This document shows positions 7,677 to 15,488 of a DNA stretch of 43,503 nucleotides, one piece after another. Below the pieces are notes generated by a model that did no database searches, had not been told where the DNA came from, and saw nothing but the letters and a program-made list of their open reading frames with translations. Position numbers and translations under genes: made by a program. Positions within the stretch are counted from its first letter, which is position 1, and each line of letters begins with the position of its first letter. Location: NCBI GenBank assembly GCA_031274425.1, contig JAISQE010000065.1, forward strand, positions 1-43,503. The letters run 5' to 3'. The stretch is from Synergistaceae bacterium (GTDB lineage Bacteria; Synergistota; Synergistia; Synergistales; Aminobacteriaceae).

Positions 7677-8207
7677 TCAAAAGACCGCGTAGTCGAAAAC
7701 TTCTTTGGGGTCGTGGCCTATCACGTAAGCGGCAACGTTTTCCTTGATTTCCTGCAGGCGTTTCAGCTCCTCCGGCGCGATCTCTTTCGCCTCGTCCTTC
7801 AGGCAAAGCGGAGAGAACTCGTCGGGAACGAGGCCGTGTTTCAGGCGAAGGCGAACCATGCGCGTTCCGTAAAACACTTCGAAGTAAAAACGTCCCTCCC
7901 CTGGCGTTCCGGGAGCGGAGTCCTCGGCGACGACCGACGTATCCACGACGTAACGCCCGCCCGAGACGCAGCGCGTCACCATCTCCACGGCGTCTCTCAC
8001 TCCAATCCCCTTCATTCCGCTGAAAAAACGAACTTTGGCACGTTCCACGGCCTTTCCCTCGGACAGTTCGGCAAACGCGAGATTCAGACACTGGAACCCC
8101 ACCGCGACTCCGGCGATATAGCGCCTGCCGTGGAATTTGACGGCGTCTTCGTAGCCGATCCGATACGTTCCGAATTCGTCTTGAACCAAAAGAATCGCTT
8201 CACTCAT
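7677..8207 (-). CDS. FmdE-like protein, metal ligands degenerate
   Basis: First gene of the importer operon, 53 nt before the binding-protein gene. 176 aa from ATG 8207 (AGGAG 8 nt upstream; a TTG three bases earlier is unlikely). It aligns by eye with the FmdE fold (formylmethanofuran dehydrogenase subunit E and relatives): FHGRRYIAGVAVGFQCLNLA stands where FmdE has FHGH-x-CPG-x-xLG-Y, and GVRDAVEMVTRCVSGG where FmdE has GVDA-x-Q-x-x-T-G-C-T-x-GKG. The first Cys and second His of the metal site are replaced and the C-terminal Cys-rich zinc ribbon is missing. FmdE-like genes do occur beside FecCD importers in anaerobes. Its role here may be ligand handling rather than catalysis. Moderately sure of the family, unsure of the job. 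Confidence 0.5.
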   Translation of the reverse strand: MSEAILLVQDEFGTYRIGYEDAVKFHGRRYIAGVAVGFQCLNLAFAELSEGKAVERAKVRFFSGMKGIGVRDAVEMVTRCVSGGRYVVDTSVVAEDSAPGTPGEGRFYFEVFYGTRMVRLRLKHGLVPDEFSPLCLKDEAKEIAPEELKRLQEIKENVAAYVIGHDPKEVFDYAVF

Positions 8208-8468
8208 CAATAAAACTCCTTTCTCTACAATAAAATCACAATAAAATTCAAGATAGGATAAATCGAAGAAAGCTATTTAGCTCCATCAAACATTTTATGC
8301 TCGCAAATTGAAAAAGTAAAGCCTGGCAGGATGTTGAATCTCAGCGTAACCCTTACAAATGTTTCCTGGGTCGTACTTTTAAAGCAAAAGCGATTGATGA
8401 GCGTATAATATCGCACGTAGTTGCCTTACGCCGAGACGTAAGAGTTTTTTACACAGGGGAGAACGCAA

Positions 8469-9008
8469 ATGGCTAAGTCGAGAATTTTTGTGTTAGTCGG
8501 AGGGATCTGCAAGGAGTCTCTCAATCAAAAGCTGTTCGAGTTTTTCAGAGAAGAGGCCGAGGCCGCAATGGAGTTCGACCGATTCGACATTGCGTCGCTG
8601 CCGTTTTTTTCGCAGGACATCGAGAACGATCCTCCTTCGTCGGTCACGGATTTTAAAGCGCGTGCAAAAAGTTGCGACGGTGTTTTGATCATCACGCCGG
8701 AGTATAACCGTTCGTTTCCAGGCGTGTTGAAAAACGCGCTGGACTGGGGCACCCGTCCCTATGGACAAAACCTCTGGAGCGGTAAGCCGGCGGGGTTGAT
8801 AGGGACGAGCCCCGGTGCAATCGGAACGTTCGGGGCGCAAAACCACCTGAGGCAGGTGTTGTCGTTCCTCGATCTGCGAACGATGAGTCAACCGGAGTTT
8901 TATTTCTCCTTCCCCAAGGAACTGGAAGGGGGCAAATTGCCGCCCGCGTCCCTCGCGTTCCTGAAAAAATACGTCGAAAAATTTCAGGAGTGGATCGAAC
9001 GGCATTAG
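8469..9008 (+). CDS. NAD(P)H-dependent FMN reductase / NADPH-quinone-reductase-like flavodoxin-fold protein
   Basis: 179 aa flavodoxin-fold protein. The N-terminus RIFVLVGGICKESLNQKL is the phosphate-binding strand-loop of FMN reductases, and TPEYNRSFPGVLKNALDW (near residue 77) is the family hallmark that stacks on the flavin. GKPAGLIGTSPGAIGTFGAQ is the second FMN loop. It probably reduces FMN, quinones or chromate-like electron acceptors in the cytoplasm. ATG 8469 has GGGGA upstream, and a TATAAT hexamer lies at 8404-8409 without a clear -35. It is divergent from the metal-importer operon across a 261-bp gap that shows no other structure, so shared regulation is possible but not shown. Confidence 0.9.
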   Translation: MAKSRIFVLVGGICKESLNQKLFEFFREEAEAAMEFDRFDIASLPFFSQDIENDPPSSVTDFKARAKSCDGVLIITPEYNRSFPGVLKNALDWGTRPYGQNLWSGKPAGLIGTSPGAIGTFGAQNHLRQVLSFLDLRTMSQPEFYFSFPKELEGGKLPPASLAFLKKYVEKFQEWIERH

Positions 9009-9011
9009 GAC

Positions 9012-9036
9012 CGCCTTGTGAATTGTGAACAAGGCG
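9012..9036. terminator. hairpin between convergent genes
   Basis: A perfect 8-bp inverted repeat, CGCCTTGT and ACAAGGCG, around a 9-nt loop lies between the FMN reductase stop and the convergent rsmG stop. The T-tract is weak (TAATTT on the plus strand), so this is a probable but not strong bidirectional terminator. Confidence 0.5.
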
Positions 9037-9051
9037 TAATTTAAGCCCCTC

Positions 9052-9726
9052 TCACCTCCACCAGTTTTTCGACAGAGCCAATCCCGGTTTGCGAGGATAG
9101 GCGGAGGGACAGGGGGCTTTTTTACTCCATAGGGCGAAAAAATAACTTCTGTCCTCTGGACCGTAAGGCAGGAATTGAGGTGGAGTCAACCCCAGTTTTC
9201 CCCATTGGGCGTTTTCCACTTCGGCCAGCTCGTCGACGCCTTTGGGCCCTTTGAACGCGAACAGACGCCCTCCCCGCTGGACCAGCGGGGAGAGATATTC
9301 GGCCAAAACGCCCGCGTGGGCCACCGCTCGGGCCGAGGCGAGGGAATAGCGCTCGCGCGCGGTCAGAGCGTGTTCTTCACACCGTTCCCATACCACGGAA
9401 ACGTTCTTGAGGTCCAGCGCCGCGGCGATCTCCAAGAGGGCACGGCATTTTTTCCGTGAGCTGTCCAAGAGCGTCACCCCGAGATCCGGGCGGCATATCG
9501 CCCAGACTATGCCGGGCAATCCCCCTCCGCTGCCCACATCGATGACTTCGCCCATCTCGGGCAGCAGAGGCGCGGAGTAAAGAGAATCCCTTACGTGAAG
9601 GTCATACAGTTCTTCCGCCTTGCGCGACCCCGTAAGACGCGCCGCGGTGTACGAGGCCAGAAGCTCCGAGTAACGCCGAAGCGACCCTTCCCATAACGAC
9701 TCCATGTCTTTTACGTTGCTTTCCAC
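9052..9726 (-). CDS. rsmG: 16S rRNA (guanine-527-N7) methyltransferase
   Basis: Methylates G527 of 16S rRNA using S-adenosylmethionine (formerly GidB). About 224 aa, normal length. The SAM-binding motif VIDVGSGGGLPGIVWAI and the conserved HVRDSLYSAPLLP before it identify the family, with LLDSSRKKCRALLEIA following and the RAVA segment downstream. GTG at 9726 has AAAAGGGG 6 nt upstream; a GTG at 9747 would add seven residues but lacks a good site, and an ATG at 9705 is a third option. The gene stands alone rather than next to mnmG. The short C-terminal tail after the Rossmann domain is proline- and lysine-rich. Confidence 0.93.
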   Translation of the reverse strand: MESNVKDMESLWEGSLRRYSELLASYTAARLTGSRKAEELYDLHVRDSLYSAPLLPEMGEVIDVGSGGGLPGIVWAICRPDLGVTLLDSSRKKCRALLEIAAALDLKNVSVVWERCEEHALTARERYSLASARAVAHAGVLAEYLSPLVQRGGRLFAFKGPKGVDELAEVENAQWGKLGLTPPQFLPYGPEDRSYFFALWSKKAPCPSAYPRKPGLALSKNWWR

Positions 9727-9851
9727 ACCGGGAACCCCTTTTGGCACCCATCGGATACCGTGTTATTTGCCGGAGTCATCCGGCATAGGTGGATTATACT
9801 TCGGATCATATTTCTCCCGCGAGAACAAAAGTCGAATAAATTCTCGGTATA

Positions 9852-9980
9852 ATGGTGAGGCAGTCGGAATCGATTTCTTTGTCGAAGGTTCTTATAGGGA
9901 TCAAATACGCGGATTTTCAGGAGCTGTCGAAACCCATCGGAGATTTCGAGACGCTCTGGGCAGTGGCGAGGGAGCGGTAA
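9852..9980 (+). CDS. possible 42-residue small protein
   Basis: An open frame of 42 codons in the gap before the glycan locus, with residues such as SKVLIGIKYADF and GDFETLWAVARER that look compositionally like real coding sequence. Against it: no Shine-Dalgarno site, and the ATG overlaps a TATAAT hexamer at 9848-9853, which would make it leaderless. No family recognised. It may simply be the leader of the glycan operon. A perfect 7-bp hairpin (9768-9785) lies further upstream. Confidence 0.2.
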   Translation: MVRQSESISLSKVLIGIKYADFQELSKPIGDFETLWAVARER

Positions 9981-10009
9981 AGACGCTTCCCGAAAGGTTA
10001 TGTGGCATA

Positions 10010-10606
10010 ATGAAACGTTTGATCGATATTGTAGGAGCTTTCGCCGGGCTGATCTTGCTTTCTCCCGTACTCTTGACCCTGGTATTTCTGGTGCGCCGAC
10101 GCATGGGGCCGCCCGCGATTTTTGCCCAACGCCGGGCCGGGTTGAAGGGAAGGCCATTCGTGCTCTACAAGTTCCGCACCATGAACGACGCGCGGGACGA
10201 ACGCGGGAAACTTCTGCCCGACGAAGCGCGTTTGACGGAGTTTGGACAGTTTTTGCGCCGTTCGAGCCTGGACGAACTGCCCCAGCTCTGGAACGTCCTG
10301 AAGGGCGACATGAGCCTTGTGGGACCGCGTCCGCTTCTGCTCGACTACGTGCCGCTCTACGACGAAACGCAACGCAGACGGCTCGACGTGAAGCCCGGCG
10401 TTACCGGTTGGGCGCAGGTCAACGGGCGCAACGCGATCGGCTGGGACGAAAAATTCGCCCTGGACGTTTGGTACGTGGAGCACTATAATTTGAGGCTCGA
10501 CATCAGAATTTTGCTGCTGACGCTCGTGAAAATCCTGAAACGCGAGGGCATCTCCGCCGCTGGCGAGGCCACGATGCCGCGTTTCATGGGAAACGCAAAA
10601 AAATGA
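10010..10606 (+). CDS. PglC-type phosphoglycosyl transferase
   Basis: Transfers a sugar-1-phosphate from a UDP-sugar to undecaprenyl phosphate, starting a surface or glycoprotein glycan at the inner membrane. 198 aa, the size of the minimal monotopic enzymes (PglC, WcaJ catalytic core). One N-terminal membrane segment (residues 5-28), then FRTM near residue 55, the catalytic Asp-Glu pair D88-E89 in SSLDELPQLWNVLKGDMSLV, GPRP, and PGVTGWAQVNGRNAI. ATG 10010 is the only start that places the membrane helix at the N-terminus; AAAGG is rather far upstream (about 14 nt). It heads the eight-gene glycan locus. Confidence 0.9.
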   Translation: MKRLIDIVGAFAGLILLSPVLLTLVFLVRRRMGPPAIFAQRRAGLKGRPFVLYKFRTMNDARDERGKLLPDEARLTEFGQFLRRSSLDELPQLWNVLKGDMSLVGPRPLLLDYVPLYDETQRRRLDVKPGVTGWAQVNGRNAIGWDEKFALDVWYVEHYNLRLDIRILLLTLVKILKREGISAAGEATMPRFMGNAKK

Positions 10607-10651
10607 TATAACGGAACTTATAATGGGATTTATTAACAGGGAGCTGGCGCG

Positions 10652-11710
10652 ATGAGATTTTCTTCTGTCAAGGGCGTAAACTTTAGCGGTGTTTGCGCTT
10701 GTGTTCCGGCCAATGCGGTGGACAACATGACATCCGGGGCCGAGCTCTTCGGCGAGGACATCGAAAACGCCGTCAAGGCGACGGGAGTTCGGACGCGAAG
10801 GGTGTGTACGCCCGGCACAACGGCGTTGGATCTTTCCGTGACCGCGGCGAAAAAGCTGTTGGAAAACTATCCCATTTCGCCGTCCGATATCGGCGGCGTT
10901 CTGTTCGTCACGCAAACTCCCGATCACGACATGCCCAACAACGCTTCTCGCGCGGCCCATTTGCTGGGGCTTTCCACCGCCTGCGCGGCGACGGACGCCT
11001 CTCTCGCCTGCTCGGGATACGTTTACGGCCTCTGGCTGGGGGCTCTGATGGCCCGGTCGATCGAAGCTCCCCTATTGTTGCTGGCCGGAGAAAACCACAG
11101 CTACTCCACATCCCCCTACGACAGGAGCACCGCCCTTCTGTTCGGCGACGCGGGGACGGCCACGCTGCTGACGCCGAGCGCAAGCGAAGAGGAATGGCGC
11201 TTCGGGTTTCTGACGGACGGGTCGCAGTATGACGTGCTCATCGTTCCCGAGGGCAGAGCGCGTCACCCTTTCAACGAGCGTTCTCTGGAGTACGAAACCT
11301 GGCCGGACGGAGGCGTGAGGCGGCCGATCGACATCCGCATGGACGGCATGGCCGTGTTCAATTTCGTGGTGCGCAACGTGCCGGGGTGCCTTTCGTCCTT
11401 GATGGAGCGCAACGGCGTCGCGCCGGAGGAGTTGGACCTGCTGTTGCTGCACCAGGCCAACCTTTACATGATGAAGCAGGTGGCGAAGAAATTGAAGATC
11501 CCCCTCGACAAGATGCCGGTCAGCCTGGACCGTTACGGCAACTCCAGCTCGGCCACGATACCCGTCACCATCTGCTCGGAGCTCCAAAAAAACGTCGCGG
11601 ACAAACCTCACCGCGCCCTGGTCTCCGGTTTCGGGGCGGGGCTGTCCATATCCGCGGTTCTGATGAATCTGGGACCCTGCGTGTGTCCCGGCGTCATCGA
11701 ATACCCATAA
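10652..11710 (+). CDS. 3-oxoacyl-ACP synthase III-like (FabH/KAS III family)
   Basis: 352 aa thiolase-fold enzyme with a complete Cys-His-Asn triad: C120 in SLACSGYVYG, H267 in LLLHQANLYMM, N297 in DRYGNSSSATIP. FabH makes C-C bonds between acyl-CoA and malonyl-ACP, but close relatives in natural-product pathways transfer acyl groups from ACP to O, N or C nucleophiles. Here it is followed at once by two ACP genes and later an FkbH-like gene, not by fab genes, so a dedicated acyl-transfer or condensation role is more likely than bulk fatty acid synthesis. ATG has AGGGAG about 8 nt upstream. A TATAAT hexamer at 10619-10624 is upstream without a clear -35. Confidence 0.9.
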   Translation: MRFSSVKGVNFSGVCACVPANAVDNMTSGAELFGEDIENAVKATGVRTRRVCTPGTTALDLSVTAAKKLLENYPISPSDIGGVLFVTQTPDHDMPNNASRAAHLLGLSTACAATDASLACSGYVYGLWLGALMARSIEAPLLLLAGENHSYSTSPYDRSTALLFGDAGTATLLTPSASEEEWRFGFLTDGSQYDVLIVPEGRARHPFNERSLEYETWPDGGVRRPIDIRMDGMAVFNFVVRNVPGCLSSLMERNGVAPEELDLLLLHQANLYMMKQVAKKLKIPLDKMPVSLDRYGNSSSATIPVTICSELQKNVADKPHRALVSGFGAGLSISAVLMNLGPCVCPGVIEYP

Positions 11711-11729
11711 AAAAGGACGAGCAAACGAA

Positions 11730-11972
11730 GTGGATAAAACAAACGCGCCCCAGTTTATCAATGAAATCGCGGATATCATCGAGGCCGACCCCCAAGCTCT
11801 TTCTCTCGAAAGCGACTTCCGGGAATCGGCCGATTTCTGGTCTTCTCTCGTGGGATTCGCGCTCTTGACGTTTTTGGAGGACCAGTATGGTCAAGTGCTC
11901 TCCGTCGACGAGTTCATCGAGTGCAAAACGGTAGGAGACCTGTATGCGAGGGCTCACGGCAAAGGGGAATAA
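11730..11972 (+). CDS. acyl carrier protein-like, atypical attachment motif
   Basis: 80 aa. Helical carrier-protein pattern: FINEIADIIEADPQALSLES, a short loop, then FWSSLVGFALLTFLED, where carrier proteins have (W/F)DSL. The Asp before the phosphopantetheine Ser is replaced by Ser; the second Ser keeps the expected place. C-terminal helix DEFIECKTVGDLYARA fits the family. Start is GTG at 11730 with AAGGA rather far upstream. It is the first of two ACP genes in tandem, only 6 nt before the second. It may be a working carrier with altered partner recognition, or a non-carrying scaffold. Confidence 0.75.
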   Translation: MDKTNAPQFINEIADIIEADPQALSLESDFRESADFWSSLVGFALLTFLEDQYGQVLSVDEFIECKTVGDLYARAHGKGE

Positions 11973-11978
11973 ATCATA

Positions 11979-12191
11979 GTGCAAAATATCATCGATATTA
12001 TATCCGAAGTGCTGGGGACGTCCGTTTCCGAGGACAGCTCGGTCGACGACGTCGCCGGATGGGATTCCTTGAAGACGCTTCAGATCGTTATGGCGCTGGA
12101 CGAGGCGGGCTGTGAGATCCCTCTGGAAAAAATAGCGGAGATCAGGTCAGTGCGAGACGTTGTGACCTTCGCGAAACAGGAAGCGCGGTAA
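11979..12191 (+). CDS. acyl carrier protein
   Basis: 70 aa with the canonical phosphopantetheine site GWDSLKTLQIVMALDEA (Ser near residue 30), preceded by the first helix IIDIISEVLG and followed by IPLEKIAEIRSVRDVVTF, helices III and IV. Short, free-standing carriers of this kind serve FkbH-type glyceryl transferases and sugar-acylating systems. Start is GTG at 11979, with GGGGA about 12 nt upstream. Its stop is just before the Shine-Dalgarno of the SDR gene, so the two are co-translated. Confidence 0.88.
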   Translation: MQNIIDIISEVLGTSVSEDSSVDDVAGWDSLKTLQIVMALDEAGCEIPLEKIAEIRSVRDVVTFAKQEAR

Positions 12192-12206
12192 GGAGGAATG
12201 AGCGGC

Positions 12207-12971
12207 ATGACGGATCGATGGGTGCTCGTCGCGGGGGCGTCCCGAGGGATCGGGCGGGCGACTGCGCGCCTTTTGCTGGAAGAGGGTTATTCTGTCGTCG
12301 CCTCCGCCCGCAACGTGGATTCGCTGGAAGAGGAGTTCGCGAACGCGTACAAAGATCGCCTGAAAGCCGTTCCCTTCGATTTTACGCAAATCGAAAAGCT
12401 GCGGGACTACGCCTCGGAAATCGCCGGCCTGACCGGCGGAATATCGGGCATGCTCTACGCCGCGGGAATGCAGAAGACCCTGCCGTTGACGCAATCCAAC
12501 CCCTCTGTCGCCAACGAGCTTTTCCGCCTGAACACATTCCCCGCCCTGGAGCTGGTTCGGCTCTTCGCCAAAAAGGGGGCTTACGGAGCGGAGGGGGCGT
12601 CGTTCGTGTTGCTTTCTTCCATGGCGGCGCACGAGGGCGCGTTGGGAACGGCTTTCTATGGGGCCAGCAAAGGGGCGCTGGAGGGTTTCATCCCCGCCGC
12701 CGCCGCGGAACTGGCCATGAAAAAAATCCGACTGAACGGCCTGGTGCTGGGGGTCGTCAAAACGGACATGTCCATGCAATTTATCGAAAAGATGAACGCG
12801 GAACAGAAGGACGCTCTCCACGCCGAATATCCGCTGGGCCTGGGGGAACCGGAAGACGCCGCGTCGTTTATCGTCTACCTTCTCTCGGAGAAAGCGCGAT
12901 GGCTCACGGGGCAGACCTTTACGCTGGATGGGGGACATTCCGCGAGAACGACATATTCCGTAAGGAGGTGA
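12207..12971 (+). CDS. short-chain dehydrogenase/reductase (FabG-like)
   Basis: NAD(P)-dependent reductase or dehydrogenase, 254 aa. Cofactor loop GASRGIG at residues 10-16, NAG-equivalent AAG at 85-87, catalytic Ser 137/138, Y151 and K155 (YGASK). The C-terminal LTGQTFTLDGGH is typical of FabG relatives. The start is ATG 12207 with AGGAGG 10 nt upstream; ATG 12198 is only 1-2 nt from that site and is rejected. In this locus it could reduce a 3-oxoacyl-ACP made by the KAS III, or oxidise/reduce the sugar or the ACP-bound C3 unit. The cofactor preference cannot be fixed by eye. Confidence 0.9.
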   Translation: MTDRWVLVAGASRGIGRATARLLLEEGYSVVASARNVDSLEEEFANAYKDRLKAVPFDFTQIEKLRDYASEIAGLTGGISGMLYAAGMQKTLPLTQSNPSVANELFRLNTFPALELVRLFAKKGAYGAEGASFVLLSSMAAHEGALGTAFYGASKGALEGFIPAAAAELAMKKIRLNGLVLGVVKTDMSMQFIEKMNAEQKDALHAEYPLGLGEPEDAASFIVYLLSEKARWLTGQTFTLDGGHSARTTYSVRR

Positions 12972-12975
12972 CCCC

Positions 12976-13626
12976 GTGCAAGATCTGGTGATTTACGGCG
13001 CGGGAGGTTTGGGGCGAGAGGTTGGAGCTTACCTTCGCGCCGCGGATCCCGACGGCCGAAAGTGGAACTTCTTGGGCTTTATCGACGACGGCAAGCCGGC
13101 CGATACCCGAGTGGGACAGGCAAAAGTTTTGGGAGACAGAACGCGGCTGATTTCCAGAACAAAACCGACGGCTGTCGTTATGGGATTGGCCGCCCCCGCG
13201 GCGAAGGCGTCTCTTTACGCGGAGTTGTCTCAAAATCCGCATCTCACGTTTCCGATTCTCGTTCACCCTCTCGCGCACGTGGAAACGTCCGCGTTTCTGG
13301 GAGCGGGAACCGTGATCGCCCCCTATTGCAGCGTCTCGGTCGATGCCGCTTTGGGATTGTGCTCTTTTTTCAACGTGGGAGCGCAGATCGGGCACGATTC
13401 CGTTCTCGGCGATTTCGGTTCGGTCATGCCTCACGTCGACATATCCGGGAACGTGACGATCGGAACCCGAGCCCTCATTGGCGCGGGAGCGAAGATTCTG
13501 CAGGGGCTTTCCATCGGCGCGGACGTCACGGTCGGCATCGGCAGCGTCGTCTTGAAGGACGTTCCCGACCGCTGCACCGTCATGGGATACCCGGCGCGCG
13601 TCGTAAAGAAAGGTGAAGAAGCATGA
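12976..13626 (+). CDS. PglD-like sugar O/N-acetyltransferase
   Basis: 216 aa. An N-terminal PglD-type domain (LVIYGAGGLGREVGAYL, then FLGFIDDG) precedes a left-handed beta-helix of hexapeptide repeats (VIAPYCSVSVDAALGLCSFF, FNVGAQIGHDS), with the catalytic His of the family in GHDSVLGDFG. In Campylobacter PglD acetylates UDP-4-amino-sugar to UDP-diNAc-bacillosamine; SacB/NeuD relatives acetylate other sugars. GTG 12976 is preceded by a near-perfect AAGGAGGTGA. The 3' end overlaps the FkbH-like gene (ATGA). No PglE aminotransferase or PglF dehydratase is in the window, so the substrate sugar would have to come from elsewhere. Confidence 0.85.
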   Translation: MQDLVIYGAGGLGREVGAYLRAADPDGRKWNFLGFIDDGKPADTRVGQAKVLGDRTRLISRTKPTAVVMGLAAPAAKASLYAELSQNPHLTFPILVHPLAHVETSAFLGAGTVIAPYCSVSVDAALGLCSFFNVGAQIGHDSVLGDFGSVMPHVDISGNVTIGTRALIGAGAKILQGLSIGADVTVGIGSVVLKDVPDRCTVMGYPARVVKKGEEA

Positions 13627-15488
13627 GCGATACGATTGCCCTTCTCTCCAACGTCACGATCGAAAGCCTCGCCCTGAGGGTCAAGAAAGAAATCGAACGC
13701 TCCGAAGAGGAATTTCGGGAGAACCAGCGAAGCCGACGGCCAAACGAGCCCCGCCCCCCTGGGTTTGATGAAGAGGGGGTTCGGAGGGGCCAGCGAAGCC
13801 AACAACTGAGCGAGCCCCGTCCCCCCGAGCTTAATGAAGAGGGGGTTCGGGGGGGCCAGCGAAGCCAACGGCTGAGCGAGCCCCGCCCCCCCGAGCTTCA
13901 AATAGAAGTTTTTACCCCTCCTGGATTCGACACGTGGCGGCCCGAACTTCTGAACCCCTCATCCGCGCTCTGGGAAGACCGCGTAAAAACGATCTACGTG
14001 ATCTTGCACGGCCCGGCGATTTTCCCCGAAGGCGCGGCCCGTTTCGCCGAAATCCTTTCCGAACCTTTAAATATCCTGGCGCAGGCGAGGACCGAGCACA
14101 AAGATAAAATACTCGTCGTCTCCACCCTGGACCTCCCCTCCTCTTCCGCCTCGCCTTTGACGGGGGTAAATTTTTCCGCCCGGGCGACCGCCCACTGGCG
14201 TAACGAACTGGAGAAAATGGATTTCCCGATTCTCGATCTCTCCGAGTTGGTCGCCGAGACGGGACGTGAGCGTTTTTACAGTCCCAAGATGTGGTATTTC
14301 GGCTCCCTTCCGTTTTCCGGGCAAGGGGAGATTCTTCTGGCTCGAGAAATCCTGCGCATCGAAAAGGCCGTGCGGGGGAAACGCAAAAAATGCCTCGTCC
14401 TGGACCTGGACGGCACTCTGTGGGGCGGAGTCATCGGCGAGGACGGGGTCGAGGGCATCGCTCTCGCGTCCTCCGGCATGGGGTCTCAGTATCGAGACCT
14501 GCAACGCGTGGCCAAGGAGCTCTCCGAACGGGGAATTCTCCTGGCGATAGCCTCCAAAAACAATCTGGAGGACGCTCTGCGCCCCTTCAGAGAACACCCC
14601 AATATGCTCTTGAAAGAGGAAAATTTCGTCAAGATCAAGGCCGATTGGAACCCCAAACCGGCAAATATCGCGGCGATAGCTAAAGAGCTGAACATCGGCT
14701 TGGACTCTCTGGTCTTCATCGACGACAACCCCGTGGAACGGGAGGCGGTCAAGACGGTATTGCCCCAGGTCGCGGTTCCGGACTTTCCCGACGGAGATAC
14801 TTCGCAACTGCCCGCGTTTATGAAGAACGTCGCTCGGAGGTATTTCACGACTCTGCGCGTCGAAAAGGAGGACCTCCAGAAAACGGAGATGTACCGGGCG
14901 GAAGCGGAGAGAGAAGCCGCTCGGAACTCTCATCTGTCTTTGGACGACTACCTCGCCTCTCTCGAAATGAAACTGACTCTGTATCGGCTCCGCCCCGGCG
15001 ACCGCCATGCCGGGGAGATCGCGCGCGCCGCGCAGTTGACCCAGAAGACCAACCAGTTCAACCTGACGTCCCGGCGTTACACCGAGGCGGACCTCGCCGC
15101 TATGACAAACGACGACCGCGTCCGCGTCTGGATGGCCGAACTGCACGACCGCTTCGGGGACTACGGCAGAATCTGCCTCGCGATCGCCCGCCTGGATACG
15201 CGGGCTCCCGATGAGCCCGCGGCGACGATCGACACCTTCCTGATGAGCTGCCGCGTCATGGGACGCGGGGTCGAGGACGCCGTTTTGGGGTGCGTGGAGC
15301 GGGCGCTCGTCGACGAAGGAGTGACGACGATACGCGGCGAATACCGCGAAACGTCCCAAAACGAACCGGTTCGCGGATTTTGGGATAAAATGGGGTACGA
15401 ACCGGAGACGAACCTCCCGGGGGAGGGCATGTGGGTTTTACGTGCCCCGTTGAATGAAAGGAGAACAAAAATATGCCTAAATTGCTGA
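13623..15488 (+). CDS. FkbH-type HAD-IIIC / GNAT fusion protein
   Basis: 621 aa. N-terminal region (about 95-240) of the kind found in long FkbH proteins, a HAD-IIIC phosphatase-like domain with nucleophile D261 and D263 in LVLDLDGTLWGGVIGEDG, the acidic motif FIDDNPVERE near residue 366, and a C-terminal GNAT-like region (about 440-600; MSCRVMGRGVEDA). In characterised relatives this domain loads a glyceryl unit from 1,3-bisphosphoglycerate onto an ACP; two ACP genes lie just upstream. Residues about 34-94 are an in-frame tandem repeat absent from the family, at the edge of the first domain. ATG overlaps the previous stop; the end overlaps the next gene by 16 nt. Confidence 0.87.
   Translation: MSDTIALLSNVTIESLALRVKKEIERSEEEFRENQRSRRPNEPRPPGFDEEGVRRGQRSQQLSEPRPPELNEEGVRGGQRSQRLSEPRPPELQIEVFTPPGFDTWRPELLNPSSALWEDRVKTIYVILHGPAIFPEGAARFAEILSEPLNILAQARTEHKDKILVVSTLDLPSSSASPLTGVNFSARATAHWRNELEKMDFPILDLSELVAETGRERFYSPKMWYFGSLPFSGQGEILLAREILRIEKAVRGKRKKCLVLDLDGTLWGGVIGEDGVEGIALASSGMGSQYRDLQRVAKELSERGILLAIASKNNLEDALRPFREHPNMLLKEENFVKIKADWNPKPANIAAIAKELNIGLDSLVFIDDNPVEREAVKTVLPQVAVPDFPDGDTSQLPAFMKNVARRYFTTLRVEKEDLQKTEMYRAEAEREAARNSHLSLDDYLASLEMKLTLYRLRPGDRHAGEIARAAQLTQKTNQFNLTSRRYTEADLAAMTNDDRVRVWMAELHDRFGDYGRICLAIARLDTRAPDEPAATIDTFLMSCRVMGRGVEDAVLGCVERALVDEGVTTIRGEYRETSQNEPVRGFWDKMGYEPETNLPGEGMWVLRAPLNERRTKICLNC
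13724..13903 (+). repeat. 66-bp in-frame tandem repeat (about 2.7 copies)
   Basis: The anchor CCAGCGAAGCC recurs at 13724, 13790 and 13856, an exact 66-bp period (22 codons). Each unit continues with GAGCCCCG, a C-run, GAGCTT or an equivalent, and AGAGGGGGTTCGG. It encodes units of the type QRSQRLSEPRPPEL-NEEGV. A related 60-bp unit occurs in reverse reading sense inside thrC (35021-35089). Confidence 0.9.

Noticed and set aside
8211-8468. Riboswitch (for example cobalamin) in the divergent gap before the importer operon
   Set aside because: No box or multi-stem pattern recognisable by eye, and the leader on the importer side looks simple. A covariance-model search could settle it.
12198-12206. 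SDR start at ATG 12198
   Set aside because: Only 1-2 nt separate it from AGGAGG; ATG 12207 has proper spacing and gives the standard SDR N-terminus.
13724-13903. CRISPR-like array
   Set aside because: The units are contiguous, diverged and in frame within a gene, with no unique spacers.
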